Assembly: GCF_000720485.1 (NCBI RefSeq)
Contig: NZ_JOAX01000004.1
Location: forward strand, 124,001-188,000
Reading direction: 5' to 3'
Length of the DNA stretch: 64,000 nucleotides
From: Streptomyces ochraceiscleroticus
GTDB taxonomy: Bacteria; Actinomycetota; Actinomycetes; Streptomycetales; Streptomycetaceae
The stretch's first letter is position 1. Every line of letters begins with the position of its first letter. Shown piece after piece: positions 35,103-42,825 of this stretch. Made by a program: the position numbers and the translations under genes. The notes below the pieces were generated by a model. That model ran no database searches and had not been told where the DNA came from. It saw nothing but the letters and a program-made list of their open reading frames with translations.

Positions 35103-36200
35103 TCAGGACTGGAGATCGACGACAATGCGGGTCACGTCACCGGACTTCATCGCCTCGAAGCCCTCGTTGATCTCGTCGAAGGGGATGACCCGCGTCACCA
35201 TCTCGTCGAGCAGCAGGCGTCCCTGCTGGTACAGGCGCGCGAGCTGGAGGATGTCCTGCCGCGCCTGGCCCGAGCCCATGTAGGAGCCGATGAGCCGCTT
35301 CTCCTCGAAGAAGAAGTCCGATGCCGGGATGCTGAGCTCGGTACCTCCGGGTGCGATCCCGACCAGGCACGCGGTACCCGTCGGGCGCAGGAGGGCCACG
35401 GCCGTCGCCGCGGTACGGGCCGAGCCGACCGCCTCGAAGGAGTAGTCCGCTCCGTCACCCAACTGACGGTGGAGTTCGGCAACAACGTCACCTTCTCCGC
35501 CGTTGATGACGTGGGTCGCGCCGTAGCCGCGCGCGGCCTTGAGCCGTGCGTCGTCCAGGTCGATCGCGACGATCGCCGACGCGCCGGCGAGCCTGGCCCC
35601 CTGGATGATGGCCGATCCCACACCGCCACAGCCGATGACCGCCACCGTGCTGCCCGGCCTCACCTGAGCGCCGCGGAAGACAGCGCCGACGCCGGTGATG
35701 ACGCAGCAGGCCAAGAGGCACCCGACGTGCAGCGGTACGTCGTCAGGGAGGCGCACCAGCGCGGTCTCACGCATGAGGACGTGCTGGGAGAACGCCCCGA
35801 TGTCGCCGAGCCGTTCGATCGGCCGGCCGTCTGTGGTCCGGAACGCGGGCCGCGGACGGCGGCGTACCTCCTCGAGACGCCGGCACTGGGTCGACCGTCC
35901 TGCCTCACAGTTGGTGCAGCGGCCACAGGAGGGTGTCAGCGCGCCGACCACGCGGTCCCCGGGACGCAAGCCGGACACCTGCGCCCCGACCGCCTCGACC
36001 ACGCCCGCCACCTCGTGCCCGACCACGACCGGCAGGTCGGTCGGAACCGTCCCCGTCATGTAGTGCAGGTCGCTGTGGCACAGCCCCACGTTCGTGACCT
36101 CGACCCGCACCTCGTGCGGCTCCGGATCGTCCACCCGAATGTCGGTCAGCTCGAGCGGCTCATTGACTGCGGTGAGTACCGCGGCCTGGGTGTCGATCAT
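35103..36200 (-). CDS. Zinc-dependent alcohol dehydrogenase (class III-like MDR)
   Basis: A 365-aa medium-chain dehydrogenase. Catalytic zinc ligands are the Cys and following residues in VGLCHSDLH and the His-Glu of VVGHEVAGVVE. The structural zinc lobe is the four-Cys series CGRC-x2-C-x7-C (SCGRCTNCEAGRSTQC). The Rossmann motif is VIGCGGVGSAIIQGARLAGA. The type is that of actinobacterial NDMA/mycothiol or aryl-alcohol dehydrogenases. It would oxidise a hydroxy acid or alcohol formed upstream, handing the aldehyde to the ALDH encoded next. Confidence 0.92.
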   Translation of the reverse strand: MIDTQAAVLTAVNEPLELTDIRVDDPEPHEVRVEVTNVGLCHSDLHYMTGTVPTDLPVVVGHEVAGVVEAVGAQVSGLRPGDRVVGALTPSCGRCTNCEAGRSTQCRRLEEVRRRPRPAFRTTDGRPIERLGDIGAFSQHVLMRETALVRLPDDVPLHVGCLLACCVITGVGAVFRGAQVRPGSTVAVIGCGGVGSAIIQGARLAGASAIVAIDLDDARLKAARGYGATHVINGGEGDVVAELHRQLGDGADYSFEAVGSARTAATAVALLRPTGTACLVGIAPGGTELSIPASDFFFEEKRLIGSYMGSGQARQDILQLARLYQQGRLLLDEMVTRVIPFDEINEGFEAMKSGDVTRIVVDLQS

Positions 36201-36269
36201 GTCGACGTCCCCTCTGTCGATTCCTGTGTCATTGGTCTGTTGAAGGTGATGGCGAGCACAGGGCGAGGC

Positions 36270-38717
36270 TTACGCGCCGGTGCGCCTGGCGGACCAGAAG
36301 CCCTTGATCCCCGCACTGAGGGCTCCGCTCTCCCACGCCGTCATCGCAGCGAGGTCCTCACGGGCGAAGGCCGCTTCGACCTCCTCTGTCTGAGGGCGCA
36401 GGAGAGCCAGGTGAAGGGCCGTCGTGTTGCCCTCGGGCGTCCACTCGATGACGGTGTCGATGGCCCGGCCGAGCAGGGCGTCGGGCTCGACGATCTCGTC
36501 CAGGAGTCCGATCCGCAGCGCCTCGTCGGCTCCGATCCGAGGTGATCCGAGCACCATGCGCATCGCATGGCTCCCGATGAGGCGCCTCAGCAGCACGCTG
36601 GACGCGTTCGAGATCGTGATGCCCCGGCCGTTCTCCGGCTGGTAGTACTCCGTCGCCCGGGTTCCGATGCGAGCGTCACAACACAGGGTGATTTCCGAGG
36701 CACCCCCGACCGCGAGCCCGTTGACAGCCGCGACTACGGGTACCTGCGTCTCCAGGATGGCTCGGGTGATGTCGTGGAAGCTCGCGAACGCCGCACGGGC
36801 CTCGGCGTCCGTGGACGGCGCGCTCTGGAGGTCCTCACCCGCGGAGAAGGCCCGCCCCTCGCCGGTGAGCACGATGCCGCGCACGCTCTCGCCGGTCCCG
36901 TACTCGCGGATGACCGTGGCCAGCCGCAGCCGGGTGGCAACGTCCATGGCGTTGAGCTTCTCGGGATGCCGGAGCGTCAGCAATGCAACGCCCCGCACGA
37001 CGTCGACATCGAGGAATCCTCCGCCGGACGCGGCAGGTGCCGCCGTCTTGCGCCGTCGTGCACCCAGGTCGTAGGTCACCCCGGGCTCGTCCACGGCGCG
37101 TGCCTTGAGGGCCGCCTTGGAGATGCGTTCGGACGGCGTCCGGGGGAAGTCGGCGACGAACTCGATGTAGCGCGGCACCTTGAAGCGAGCGAGTTCCTTG
37201 CCGGCCCGCTCGACGATCTCCTCAGCCGTCGCACGATTCCACGGCACGCCGGCTGCCGGCTGGACGAATGCCTTGACCTCCTCACCGAGGGTCTCGTCGG
37301 GTTCGGCGACGACCGCGGCCGCGACTACCACGTCGTCGCGCTCGAGGGCGGCCTCGACCTCGACGCTCGCGACGTTCTCGCCGCCGCGGCGCACCATGTC
37401 CTTGATTCTTCCGACCAGTTGGATGCCATGGTCGGGTCGGCGGACGACGACGTCACCGGTGTGCAGCCAGCCTCCCCCGGCGGCTACGCCCTCATTGCCG
37501 GGGGGACCCCCACTGCGCAAGACCCTGGCCGTGTCCTCCGGACGGTTCCAGTAGCCGTTCATCATGGGCTTGCCCGAGATGACCAGCTCACCGGGTTCGC
37601 CGGCCGGCACCTCGTCGCCGGCGGAGTCGACGACGCGGACCTGCTTGGTCGGCACCGGCTGCCCCAGGCTCCCGCTCCCGACGGCACCGGCGTCGGCGAA
37701 CGGGCTGAACAGGTCGACCCCGGACTCGGTCATCCCGTAGATCTCCCGCCACGGCGCACCCCATCTCTCCTCCAGCTGCGCGTGAAGACCGACGGGAATG
37801 CCCGAACAGAACACTTGGCGTACGTCGTTGTCGCGGTCCTCGGGCACCGGCGGCTGCTTGAACAACAGCGTGGGCATCGACCCGAGGACGTAGAAAAAGG
37901 TCGCGCGGTGCCGGCGGACGTCCGCCATGAAGGTCGACGCGGAGAACCGGGGCAACACGACCAACGGGGCCCCGACCGTGAGTGCGAGCGCCGTGTTCCA
38001 CTGCGGATCCATGTAGGAGAAGGGCTGTGCCGTCAGGAGCACGTCCTCGGTACCGAGTCCGGTCGCCGCCGCACAGACCCAGCCCAACCTGACCCAGTAG
38101 TCGTGGGTGAGCATGCACGCCTTGGGAAAACCGGTCGTGCCGGAGGTGTACTGCAGGTTCGCCAGCGTCCCGGCATCGACCGGCACCGCCGGCGCCGTCT
38201 CCGGGAAGGGCTCGGACCCGTCGTCGGCGACGTCGACGACACGGAAGCCGGCGAGCCCGCCCTCGGTTGCCAGGACGTCGGCGATCAGTCCGGACCGCTC
38301 GGAGTCGGTGAAGGCGACGCGTGCACCCGAGTCCCGGAGGACGAAGGCGAGGTCGCCCCGCTGGTAGGAGGAATTGATCGGAACGGCGACCGCGCCGGCC
38401 TTGAGTGCGGCGAGCCAGACGACCGGCCAGTGCACGACGTTCGGGAGCATGATCGCGACACGGTCGCCCGGCTGTACGCCGTCGAGCTCGATCAGCCGGT
38501 GCGCCAGCCGGGAACTCCATGCGTCGATCTCGGCAAAGCTCCATGACCATTCGCCGAAGCGCAGGAACTCCCGGTCCGGTGAATCCTGTGCGCGCTGCGA
38601 CAGCAGCTCGGTCAGGGTCGGGATGGTGGGGTCCGCGCCGAGCTGTTCGGGCAGCACGACCGGCAGGGGGCGCGAGCGGGTGCGACCGGCTCGCTCGGCT
38701 GCCACGTTCTCAGTCAT
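36270..38717 (-). CDS. Fused acyl-CoA ligase (AMP-forming) and enoyl-CoA hydratase
   Basis: An 815-aa two-enzyme polypeptide with no stop or frameshift. Residues 1 to about 545 are an adenylate-forming ligase of the CaiC-like class: LQYTSGTTGFPKACMLTH (P-loop A3), IYGMTESG (A5), WLHTGDVV (A7) and the A10 region TPSERISKAAL. In A10, Arg replaces the usual GK pair, as in other CaiC-like ligases, with a Lys three residues on. After an Ala/Gly/Arg-rich linker (about 550-567) comes a crotonase domain: GEGRAFSAGEDLQS (oxyanion hole), AVNGLAVGGASEITLCCD and a shortened lid. The fusion couples activation of an acid with hydration or isomerisation of the enoyl-CoA, although a dehydrogenase would be needed between. 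Its ATG overlaps the amidase stop (ATGA). Confidence 0.9.
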   Translation of the reverse strand: MTENVAAERAGRTRSRPLPVVLPEQLGADPTIPTLTELLSQRAQDSPDREFLRFGEWSWSFAEIDAWSSRLAHRLIELDGVQPGDRVAIMLPNVVHWPVVWLAALKAGAVAVPINSSYQRGDLAFVLRDSGARVAFTDSERSGLIADVLATEGGLAGFRVVDVADDGSEPFPETAPAVPVDAGTLANLQYTSGTTGFPKACMLTHDYWVRLGWVCAAATGLGTEDVLLTAQPFSYMDPQWNTALALTVGAPLVVLPRFSASTFMADVRRHRATFFYVLGSMPTLLFKQPPVPEDRDNDVRQVFCSGIPVGLHAQLEERWGAPWREIYGMTESGVDLFSPFADAGAVGSGSLGQPVPTKQVRVVDSAGDEVPAGEPGELVISGKPMMNGYWNRPEDTARVLRSGGPPGNEGVAAGGGWLHTGDVVVRRPDHGIQLVGRIKDMVRRGGENVASVEVEAALERDDVVVAAAVVAEPDETLGEEVKAFVQPAAGVPWNRATAEEIVERAGKELARFKVPRYIEFVADFPRTPSERISKAALKARAVDEPGVTYDLGARRRKTAAPAASGGGFLDVDVVRGVALLTLRHPEKLNAMDVATRLRLATVIREYGTGESVRGIVLTGEGRAFSAGEDLQSAPSTDAEARAAFASFHDITRAILETQVPVVAAVNGLAVGGASEITLCCDARIGTRATEYYQPENGRGITISNASSVLLRRLIGSHAMRMVLGSPRIGADEALRIGLLDEIVEPDALLGRAIDTVIEWTPEGNTTALHLALLRPQTEEVEAAFAREDLAAMTAWESGALSAGIKGFWSARRTGA

Positions 38718-39493
38718 CGCATCCTCTGCATCTCTTCACCGCAGCGGGCCGTAAGCAGCTCCGCCGCGGCCCGGACGATCCACGTCATCGCCGGGTCTGT
38801 GCTCTTCATCCACTCCGGGTGCCACTGGACTCCGAGCACCGGAGCACCTGGGAGCTCCACCGACTCGACCACGCCGTCGCTCGTCCGCCCGGTCACGACC
38901 AGCCCGGCGCCGCAGCGGTCGACGGCCTGGTGGTGCCAGGAGTTGGTCAGCGCGTGCTCGCCGAACAGGCCGGCGGCGACCGAGCCCTGCTCGAAGGTCA
39001 CGAGGTGATCGGCGGTGCCGTCGGTCGGTGCAGCCTCTGCCGAGAGGTGGCTCACGGAGCCGGACGGAAGATCGGCGATGAGCGTGCCGCCGAGGGCGAC
39101 GTTGAGCACCTGCATCCCGCGGCACACACCCAGCACGGGTATCCCCCGCTCCAGCGCGGCTCGGACGAGCTCGATCTCGTACTCGTCCCGAGCCACATCG
39201 TGGGCCATCGGGTCCATCCGTGGATCGATGTCGCGGGCCACTGCCGTGTCGCCGCCCCAGCACGCCGGATGGACGTCTTGTCCACCGGTGATCACCACAC
39301 CGGACAGCCACTGGCAGATGTCCGTCGCGTCGGTGTCGTACGACAGGTGCACCGGAAGTCCGCCGCCCTGCGCGATCCGGCTTGCGAAGTCCGACATGTA
39401 GCTGTCAGTGCAACGGTCGCCGTACCGCTCGTCGGACCCCTTGAGCAGTTCCAGCCGGTACCGCCGCCCGGTGATGCCGATCAGCGGGCGCAC
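38714..39493 (-). CDS. Class I glutamine amidotransferase-like hydrolase (peptidase C26, PuuD-like)
   Basis: A 259-aa gamma-glutamyl hydrolase-type enzyme: ITGGQDVHPACWGG, the nucleophile Cys in GVCRGMQVLNVALGG, and the His-Glu dyad in GVQWHPEW. In PuuD it removes glutamate from gamma-glutamyl-GABA; here it could release the amine-derived acid or recycle glutamate. The GTG at 39493 is chosen because AGGAGG lies eight bases upstream; an alternative GTG at 39520 would overlap the glutamine synthetase-like stop (GTGA). It is directly downstream of the PuuA-like gene, as in putrescine utilisation operons. Confidence 0.88.
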   Translation of the reverse strand: MRPLIGITGRRYRLELLKGSDERYGDRCTDSYMSDFASRIAQGGGLPVHLSYDTDATDICQWLSGVVITGGQDVHPACWGGDTAVARDIDPRMDPMAHDVARDEYEIELVRAALERGIPVLGVCRGMQVLNVALGGTLIADLPSGSVSHLSAEAAPTDGTADHLVTFEQGSVAAGLFGEHALTNSWHHQAVDRCGAGLVVTGRTSDGVVESVELPGAPVLGVQWHPEWMKSTDPAMTWIVRAAAELLTARCGEEMQRMR

Positions 39494-39516
39494 CGGCACG
39501 GCCTCCTCACGCGCGC

Positions 39517-40890
39517 TCACGGCAGTTCGAAGTAGCGAACCGACTCCCACTCCGAGAGCTCGGCGAACGGGTCGCCGCCGGCGGTGTGGAACTGCATCCA
39601 CTCCCACTTGCGCGACGCGATCCAGCAGTCGACGAACTCGTCGCCGAGGAGCTCGCGCAGGATCGGGTCGGCGTCCAGGGCCGCCGCGGCCTTGCTGATG
39701 GTGTCCGGAATCCGCTCGATGCCCAGCCCCGGCGGCAGGCACCACGCCATGTCGGTGACCTGCTCGGGCGGGTCGATCTTCCGCTCGATGCCGGCGATGA
39801 CGCCGGCCAGCACGCCCGCGAGCGCGAGGTAGAGGTTCGCGTCCGCGCCCGGCAGACGGTACTCGAGGCGGGAGTACTTGGGGTGTCCGCAGACGGCGCG
39901 CACCGCGGCGGTCTTGTTGCTGATCCCCCAACTGATCGTGACCGGCGGCCCACTGAGGTCGACCAGCCGCCGGTACGACGTGATCTGCGGCAGCACGATC
40001 GACGTGTTGCCCTCCATCGTCGCCAGCAGCCCACCGATGGCGTGCAGCATCGTGGCCGACGGTCCGTCCTCGGCGTAGAACGCGTTGTCGCCGTCGTGCT
40101 GCAGGGAGAGGTTGAGGTGGGACGCCTGGCCGTAACCGGCGGTGGGCTTGGCCATGAAAGTGACGCTGTGCCCGCGCTCGAACGCGACCTCGCGCATGAT
40201 CTGGCGGGTCCGCGCCCAGGCGTCGCCGACCTTGACCGGGTCGCCCGGTGCGAGGTTGAGCTCGATCTGACCGGCGGCGTCCTCGTCGCTCCATGCCTCC
40301 CATTCGATGCCGACCTCGTCGAGGCGGTCGGCCACGGCGTTCATGTAGTCGGTCCAGTCCTTCGACTTGGCGAGGTGGTATGCCGTGCCCGCGCTGCCGC
40401 CCAAGGGAGTCAGGTCGCGGTACCCGCGGGCTCGTGCCTCGTGGATCGACTCCTCGAAGACGGTCGCCTCGATCTCGACCGCAACGGTCGCGGTGAATCC
40501 GTGGCCGGCCAGCCGCTCGGCCATCTTCCGCACGAGGTTGCGCGGGCAGATCGGGACCGGTGTGCCGTCCTTGAGCCAGTAGTCGCCGATCACCGAGTCC
40601 AGGCCCGGCTTCCACTCGACCATGGTCGACATGTCGGGACGGAGGTAGACGTCGTCGAGGTGGCCACGCCAGGCGGGGTAGGCGGAACCGAAGGCGGGAG
40701 CGTTGCCGAGATCAAGGCCGAACAGGAGATCCGCGAAGGCAAAACCGGCGTCCTTGCCCGCGGCGAACTTCTTGGGCGAGACGTTCTTGCCGAGGAAACA
40801 TCCCTCGTGGTTCGTCGCCTCGAGCCGGACGGTTCGCGCTCCGGAGTCGCGGAGCGGTGCGCGCGTGGCGGTGGTGCTGAGTTCAGACAT
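39517..40890 (-). CDS. Glutamine synthetase-like gamma-glutamylamide synthetase (PuuA/GlnA3-like)
   Basis: A 457-aa homologue of glutamine synthetase with EAWSDEDAAGQIELNL (metal-binding Glu residues), VTFMAKPTAGYGQASHLNLSLQ (glutamate-binding region, altered from the GSGMHVHQSL of true enzymes) and YSRLEYRLPGADANLYLALAGVLAG (substrate Arg). The altered loop and the adjacent amidase argue that it ligates glutamate to an organic amine instead of ammonia, as in polyamine, ethanolamine, isopropylamine or aniline degradation. Its start overlaps the upstream SCP2-like gene by 8 bp. Confidence 0.88.
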   Translation of the reverse strand: MSELSTTATRAPLRDSGARTVRLEATNHEGCFLGKNVSPKKFAAGKDAGFAFADLLFGLDLGNAPAFGSAYPAWRGHLDDVYLRPDMSTMVEWKPGLDSVIGDYWLKDGTPVPICPRNLVRKMAERLAGHGFTATVAVEIEATVFEESIHEARARGYRDLTPLGGSAGTAYHLAKSKDWTDYMNAVADRLDEVGIEWEAWSDEDAAGQIELNLAPGDPVKVGDAWARTRQIMREVAFERGHSVTFMAKPTAGYGQASHLNLSLQHDGDNAFYAEDGPSATMLHAIGGLLATMEGNTSIVLPQITSYRRLVDLSGPPVTISWGISNKTAAVRAVCGHPKYSRLEYRLPGADANLYLALAGVLAGVIAGIERKIDPPEQVTDMAWCLPPGLGIERIPDTISKAAAALDADPILRELLGDEFVDCWIASRKWEWMQFHTAGGDPFAELSEWESVRYFELP

Positions 40891-41545
40891 CGAAACGAAC
40901 CTTCCAGGAGGCGCCGGTCATCACCGAGAGCTGGGACAGGGTGCCCTGGATCCCGAGGGCACCCGAGGACAGGACAGCCATGAGGTCGTCCGCACCGGAG
41001 AACACGCCGGCGAGCGTCTCGGGAGCTCCGGCGATCAGGTACTGCGTGGAGCCGTCACCGAGCACGGCCTGCTCCAGGCCCTCGGGCCCTTCGGTGACCG
41101 CGATCAGTACGTCGGGAATGCCCGGCAGCGAACGTGTCGCGTCCCAGAACCGCTGAGCGGCATCACGCCACCCGGGCAGGGGAGGCGTGAGCGCCCGCAG
41201 GACGCCCGCGGCCAGGTCGGCGTCGCCGGAGGGATCCGCCGTCGGCGCGAAACGCGCGTTGAGGTCGACCGTGAGGGCGGCGTCCGGCTCGGCCGGCACG
41301 CCGCTGGACACGTCGATCCCGTTGTCACCGAAGGTGATCGTCGCGCTCTGGGGCGTGTCGTGAGAGCGAATCGCAACGGTGCCGGCCGACCTGTTCAGAG
41401 CGTCGATGGCATGCCCGGCCTGGGCAGCGTCACGCAGCGTGCGGGCGATCAAGCGCACGACGGGGCTCGCATCGTCCTCGATCCTGACGTCGACCGCTGC
41501 GGCACCCGCGGAGGCCGACGTGGGGGCCGTCATGGTTCCGGTCAT
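40883..41545 (-). CDS. SCP2-like lipid-binding domain protein (tentative)
   Basis: A 220-aa soluble protein that heads the minus-strand operon. The first ~110 residues contain a small alpha/beta unit (TVAIRSHDTPQSATITFGDNGIDV, AALTVDLNARF), and the end reads ALGIQGTLSQLSVMTGASWKVRFDV, which resembles the closing helix and strand of SCP2 sterol-carrier domains (a region of the GDxxL/M type). I am not certain of the family. A lipid or hydrophobic-substrate carrier would fit a cluster acting on a poorly soluble amine or ketone. No signal peptide is present. Confidence 0.6.
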   Translation of the reverse strand: MTGTMTAPTSASAGAAAVDVRIEDDASPVVRLIARTLRDAAQAGHAIDALNRSAGTVAIRSHDTPQSATITFGDNGIDVSSGVPAEPDAALTVDLNARFAPTADPSGDADLAAGVLRALTPPLPGWRDAAQRFWDATRSLPGIPDVLIAVTEGPEGLEQAVLGDGSTQYLIAGAPETLAGVFSGADDLMAVLSSGALGIQGTLSQLSVMTGASWKVRFDV

Positions 41546-41619
41546 CCTTCGGTCCTTTCGACTTCACGAGCCGCATGACACCTGTTGGCGCCGCACGGGC
41601 TCGAACAATCCGAGGTTAC

Positions 41620-41649
41620 TTAGTCAGGTGACTCAAACGCATGACTAGG
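41620..41649. promoter_or_regulatory. Candidate operator of the 30-bp family, site 2
   Basis: TTAGTCA (41620-41626) and TGACTAG (41642-41648) in the 168-bp divergent region between the SCP2-GS-amidase-ligase operon (start 41545) and the esterase gene (start 41714). Aligned without gaps, sites 1 and 2 agree at roughly two thirds of the positions. TAGGAT at 41645-41650 could be a -10 box overlapped by the site. Confidence 0.68.
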
Positions 41650-41713
41650 ATGGTGGGGCACGGGTCACACGCTGTCAACACCCGGTTTCCACCTCGTTCG
41701 GAAAGGCCATCGC

Positions 41714-42709
41714 GTGAACAAGCCACTCCCCCCGCACTGGGAACGCCTCGACGCCGACGCCCAGCTCGCAGCCCAGGCCATCGCGGCCGCGCTGACGACA
41801 CCTGTCCGCGAGCTCGGAGCCCGGGCGGCGCGCGAGCTACTGGCGAGTACGCCGTCCGACCGTCCACTGACGCCCCTCGACCGGGTCGACGCGGTGGCCG
41901 TCCCGACCCGTGCCGGAGAACTCCGCGCACGCCTCTACCACCCATCCAGCCCGCCGACCGAGGGCCTGCGGCCGGCACTGCTGTATCTCCACGGCGGCGG
42001 ATTCGTTCTCGGGACCCTCGACGGAGTGGACGAGGTCTGCCGCGCGATCGCCGCTCGATCCGGGTGGGCAGTGCTCTCCCTGGAGTACCGGCTCGCTCCG
42101 GAGCACCCCTACCCGGCGGCCCTCGAGGACTCGCTCGACACGCTGACCTGGCTCCGCGAGTCAGCCCTCGACTCGGGCATCGATCCGGACATGATCGCCG
42201 TCGGCGGCGACTCCGCAGGCGGCAACCTCGCCGCCGCGCTCTGCCTCCACCTCCGGGACCGCGGACTCCCGCTCCCCGTGTCGCAGGTCCTCGTCTATCC
42301 CGCGGTCGACGACCGGTTCACCACACCGTCCTGGACCCGGTTCGCCGACGCGCCCCTGCTGACGACGGCCGATGCGCGTTGGCTCTGGGAGCAGTACATC
42401 GGTCCCGGCCGCCAGGGCGGCATCGATCAGTACGCAGCCCCCATGAAGGCAACATCCCTCCGCGGATTGCCGCCGGCCCTGGTCCTCACCGCCGAGGTCG
42501 ACCCGCTGCGTGACGACGCCGAGGCGTACGCCGAACGACTGCGACACGACGGCGTACCCACCACCTCCATTCGCCACTCGGGCGTGTTCCACGGCTTCTT
42601 CACCGAGGTCGGGGTCTTCGCCAAGACCGACGCGGCGATCGACGACGTGGTCCGGCATCTGCGAGGCACCGCCGCCGCCCGCGCCACATCGACCTCGACT
42701 CCTTGCTGA
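41714..42709 (+). CDS. Alpha/beta hydrolase, hormone-sensitive-lipase (family IV) esterase
   Basis: A 331-aa esterase with the oxyanion motif HGGG (His93 onward, YLHGGGFVLG) and the nucleophile elbow GGDSAGG with Ser167. The acid Asp is in TAEVDPLRDDA and the His in SGVFHGFF near residue 294, a complete catalytic triad. The GTG start has a GGAAAGG upstream. It lies directly before the Baeyer-Villiger-type monooxygenase, where esterases typically open the lactone or cleave the ester that the oxygenase makes. Candidate operators lie on both sides of the gene. Confidence 0.92.
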   Translation: MNKPLPPHWERLDADAQLAAQAIAAALTTPVRELGARAARELLASTPSDRPLTPLDRVDAVAVPTRAGELRARLYHPSSPPTEGLRPALLYLHGGGFVLGTLDGVDEVCRAIAARSGWAVLSLEYRLAPEHPYPAALEDSLDTLTWLRESALDSGIDPDMIAVGGDSAGGNLAAALCLHLRDRGLPLPVSQVLVYPAVDDRFTTPSWTRFADAPLLTTADARWLWEQYIGPGRQGGIDQYAAPMKATSLRGLPPALVLTAEVDPLRDDAEAYAERLRHDGVPTTSIRHSGVFHGFFTEVGVFAKTDAAIDDVVRHLRGTAAARATSTSTPC

Positions 42710-42750
42710 CCGCCGGGCATTGACGAAGGTCACGGCCCATAGCTACCTTC

Positions 42751-42780
42751 TTGGTCAATCGACCTAGACACATGACTACC
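42751..42780. promoter_or_regulatory. Candidate operator of the 30-bp family, site 3
   Basis: TTGGTCA (42751-42757) and TGACTAC (42773-42779), aligned without gaps to the two other sites; the right half TGACTA is identical to site 2. It lies in the 116-bp gap upstream of the monooxygenase ATG (42826), which begins the monooxygenase-hotdog-amine oxidase operon. Confidence 0.62.
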
Positions 42781-42825
42781 TTCGTGCCGTCCGTCCGCCC
42801 CTTGGACCACGAGAAGGCAGAGACC

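Noticed and set aside
36567..38546. A 659-codon plus-strand open frame opposite the ligase-hydratase fusion
   Set aside because: It is a high-GC antisense shadow: low-complexity Arg/Gly/Asp composition, no motifs, no ribosome-binding site, while the minus strand carries clear ligase and crotonase motifs.
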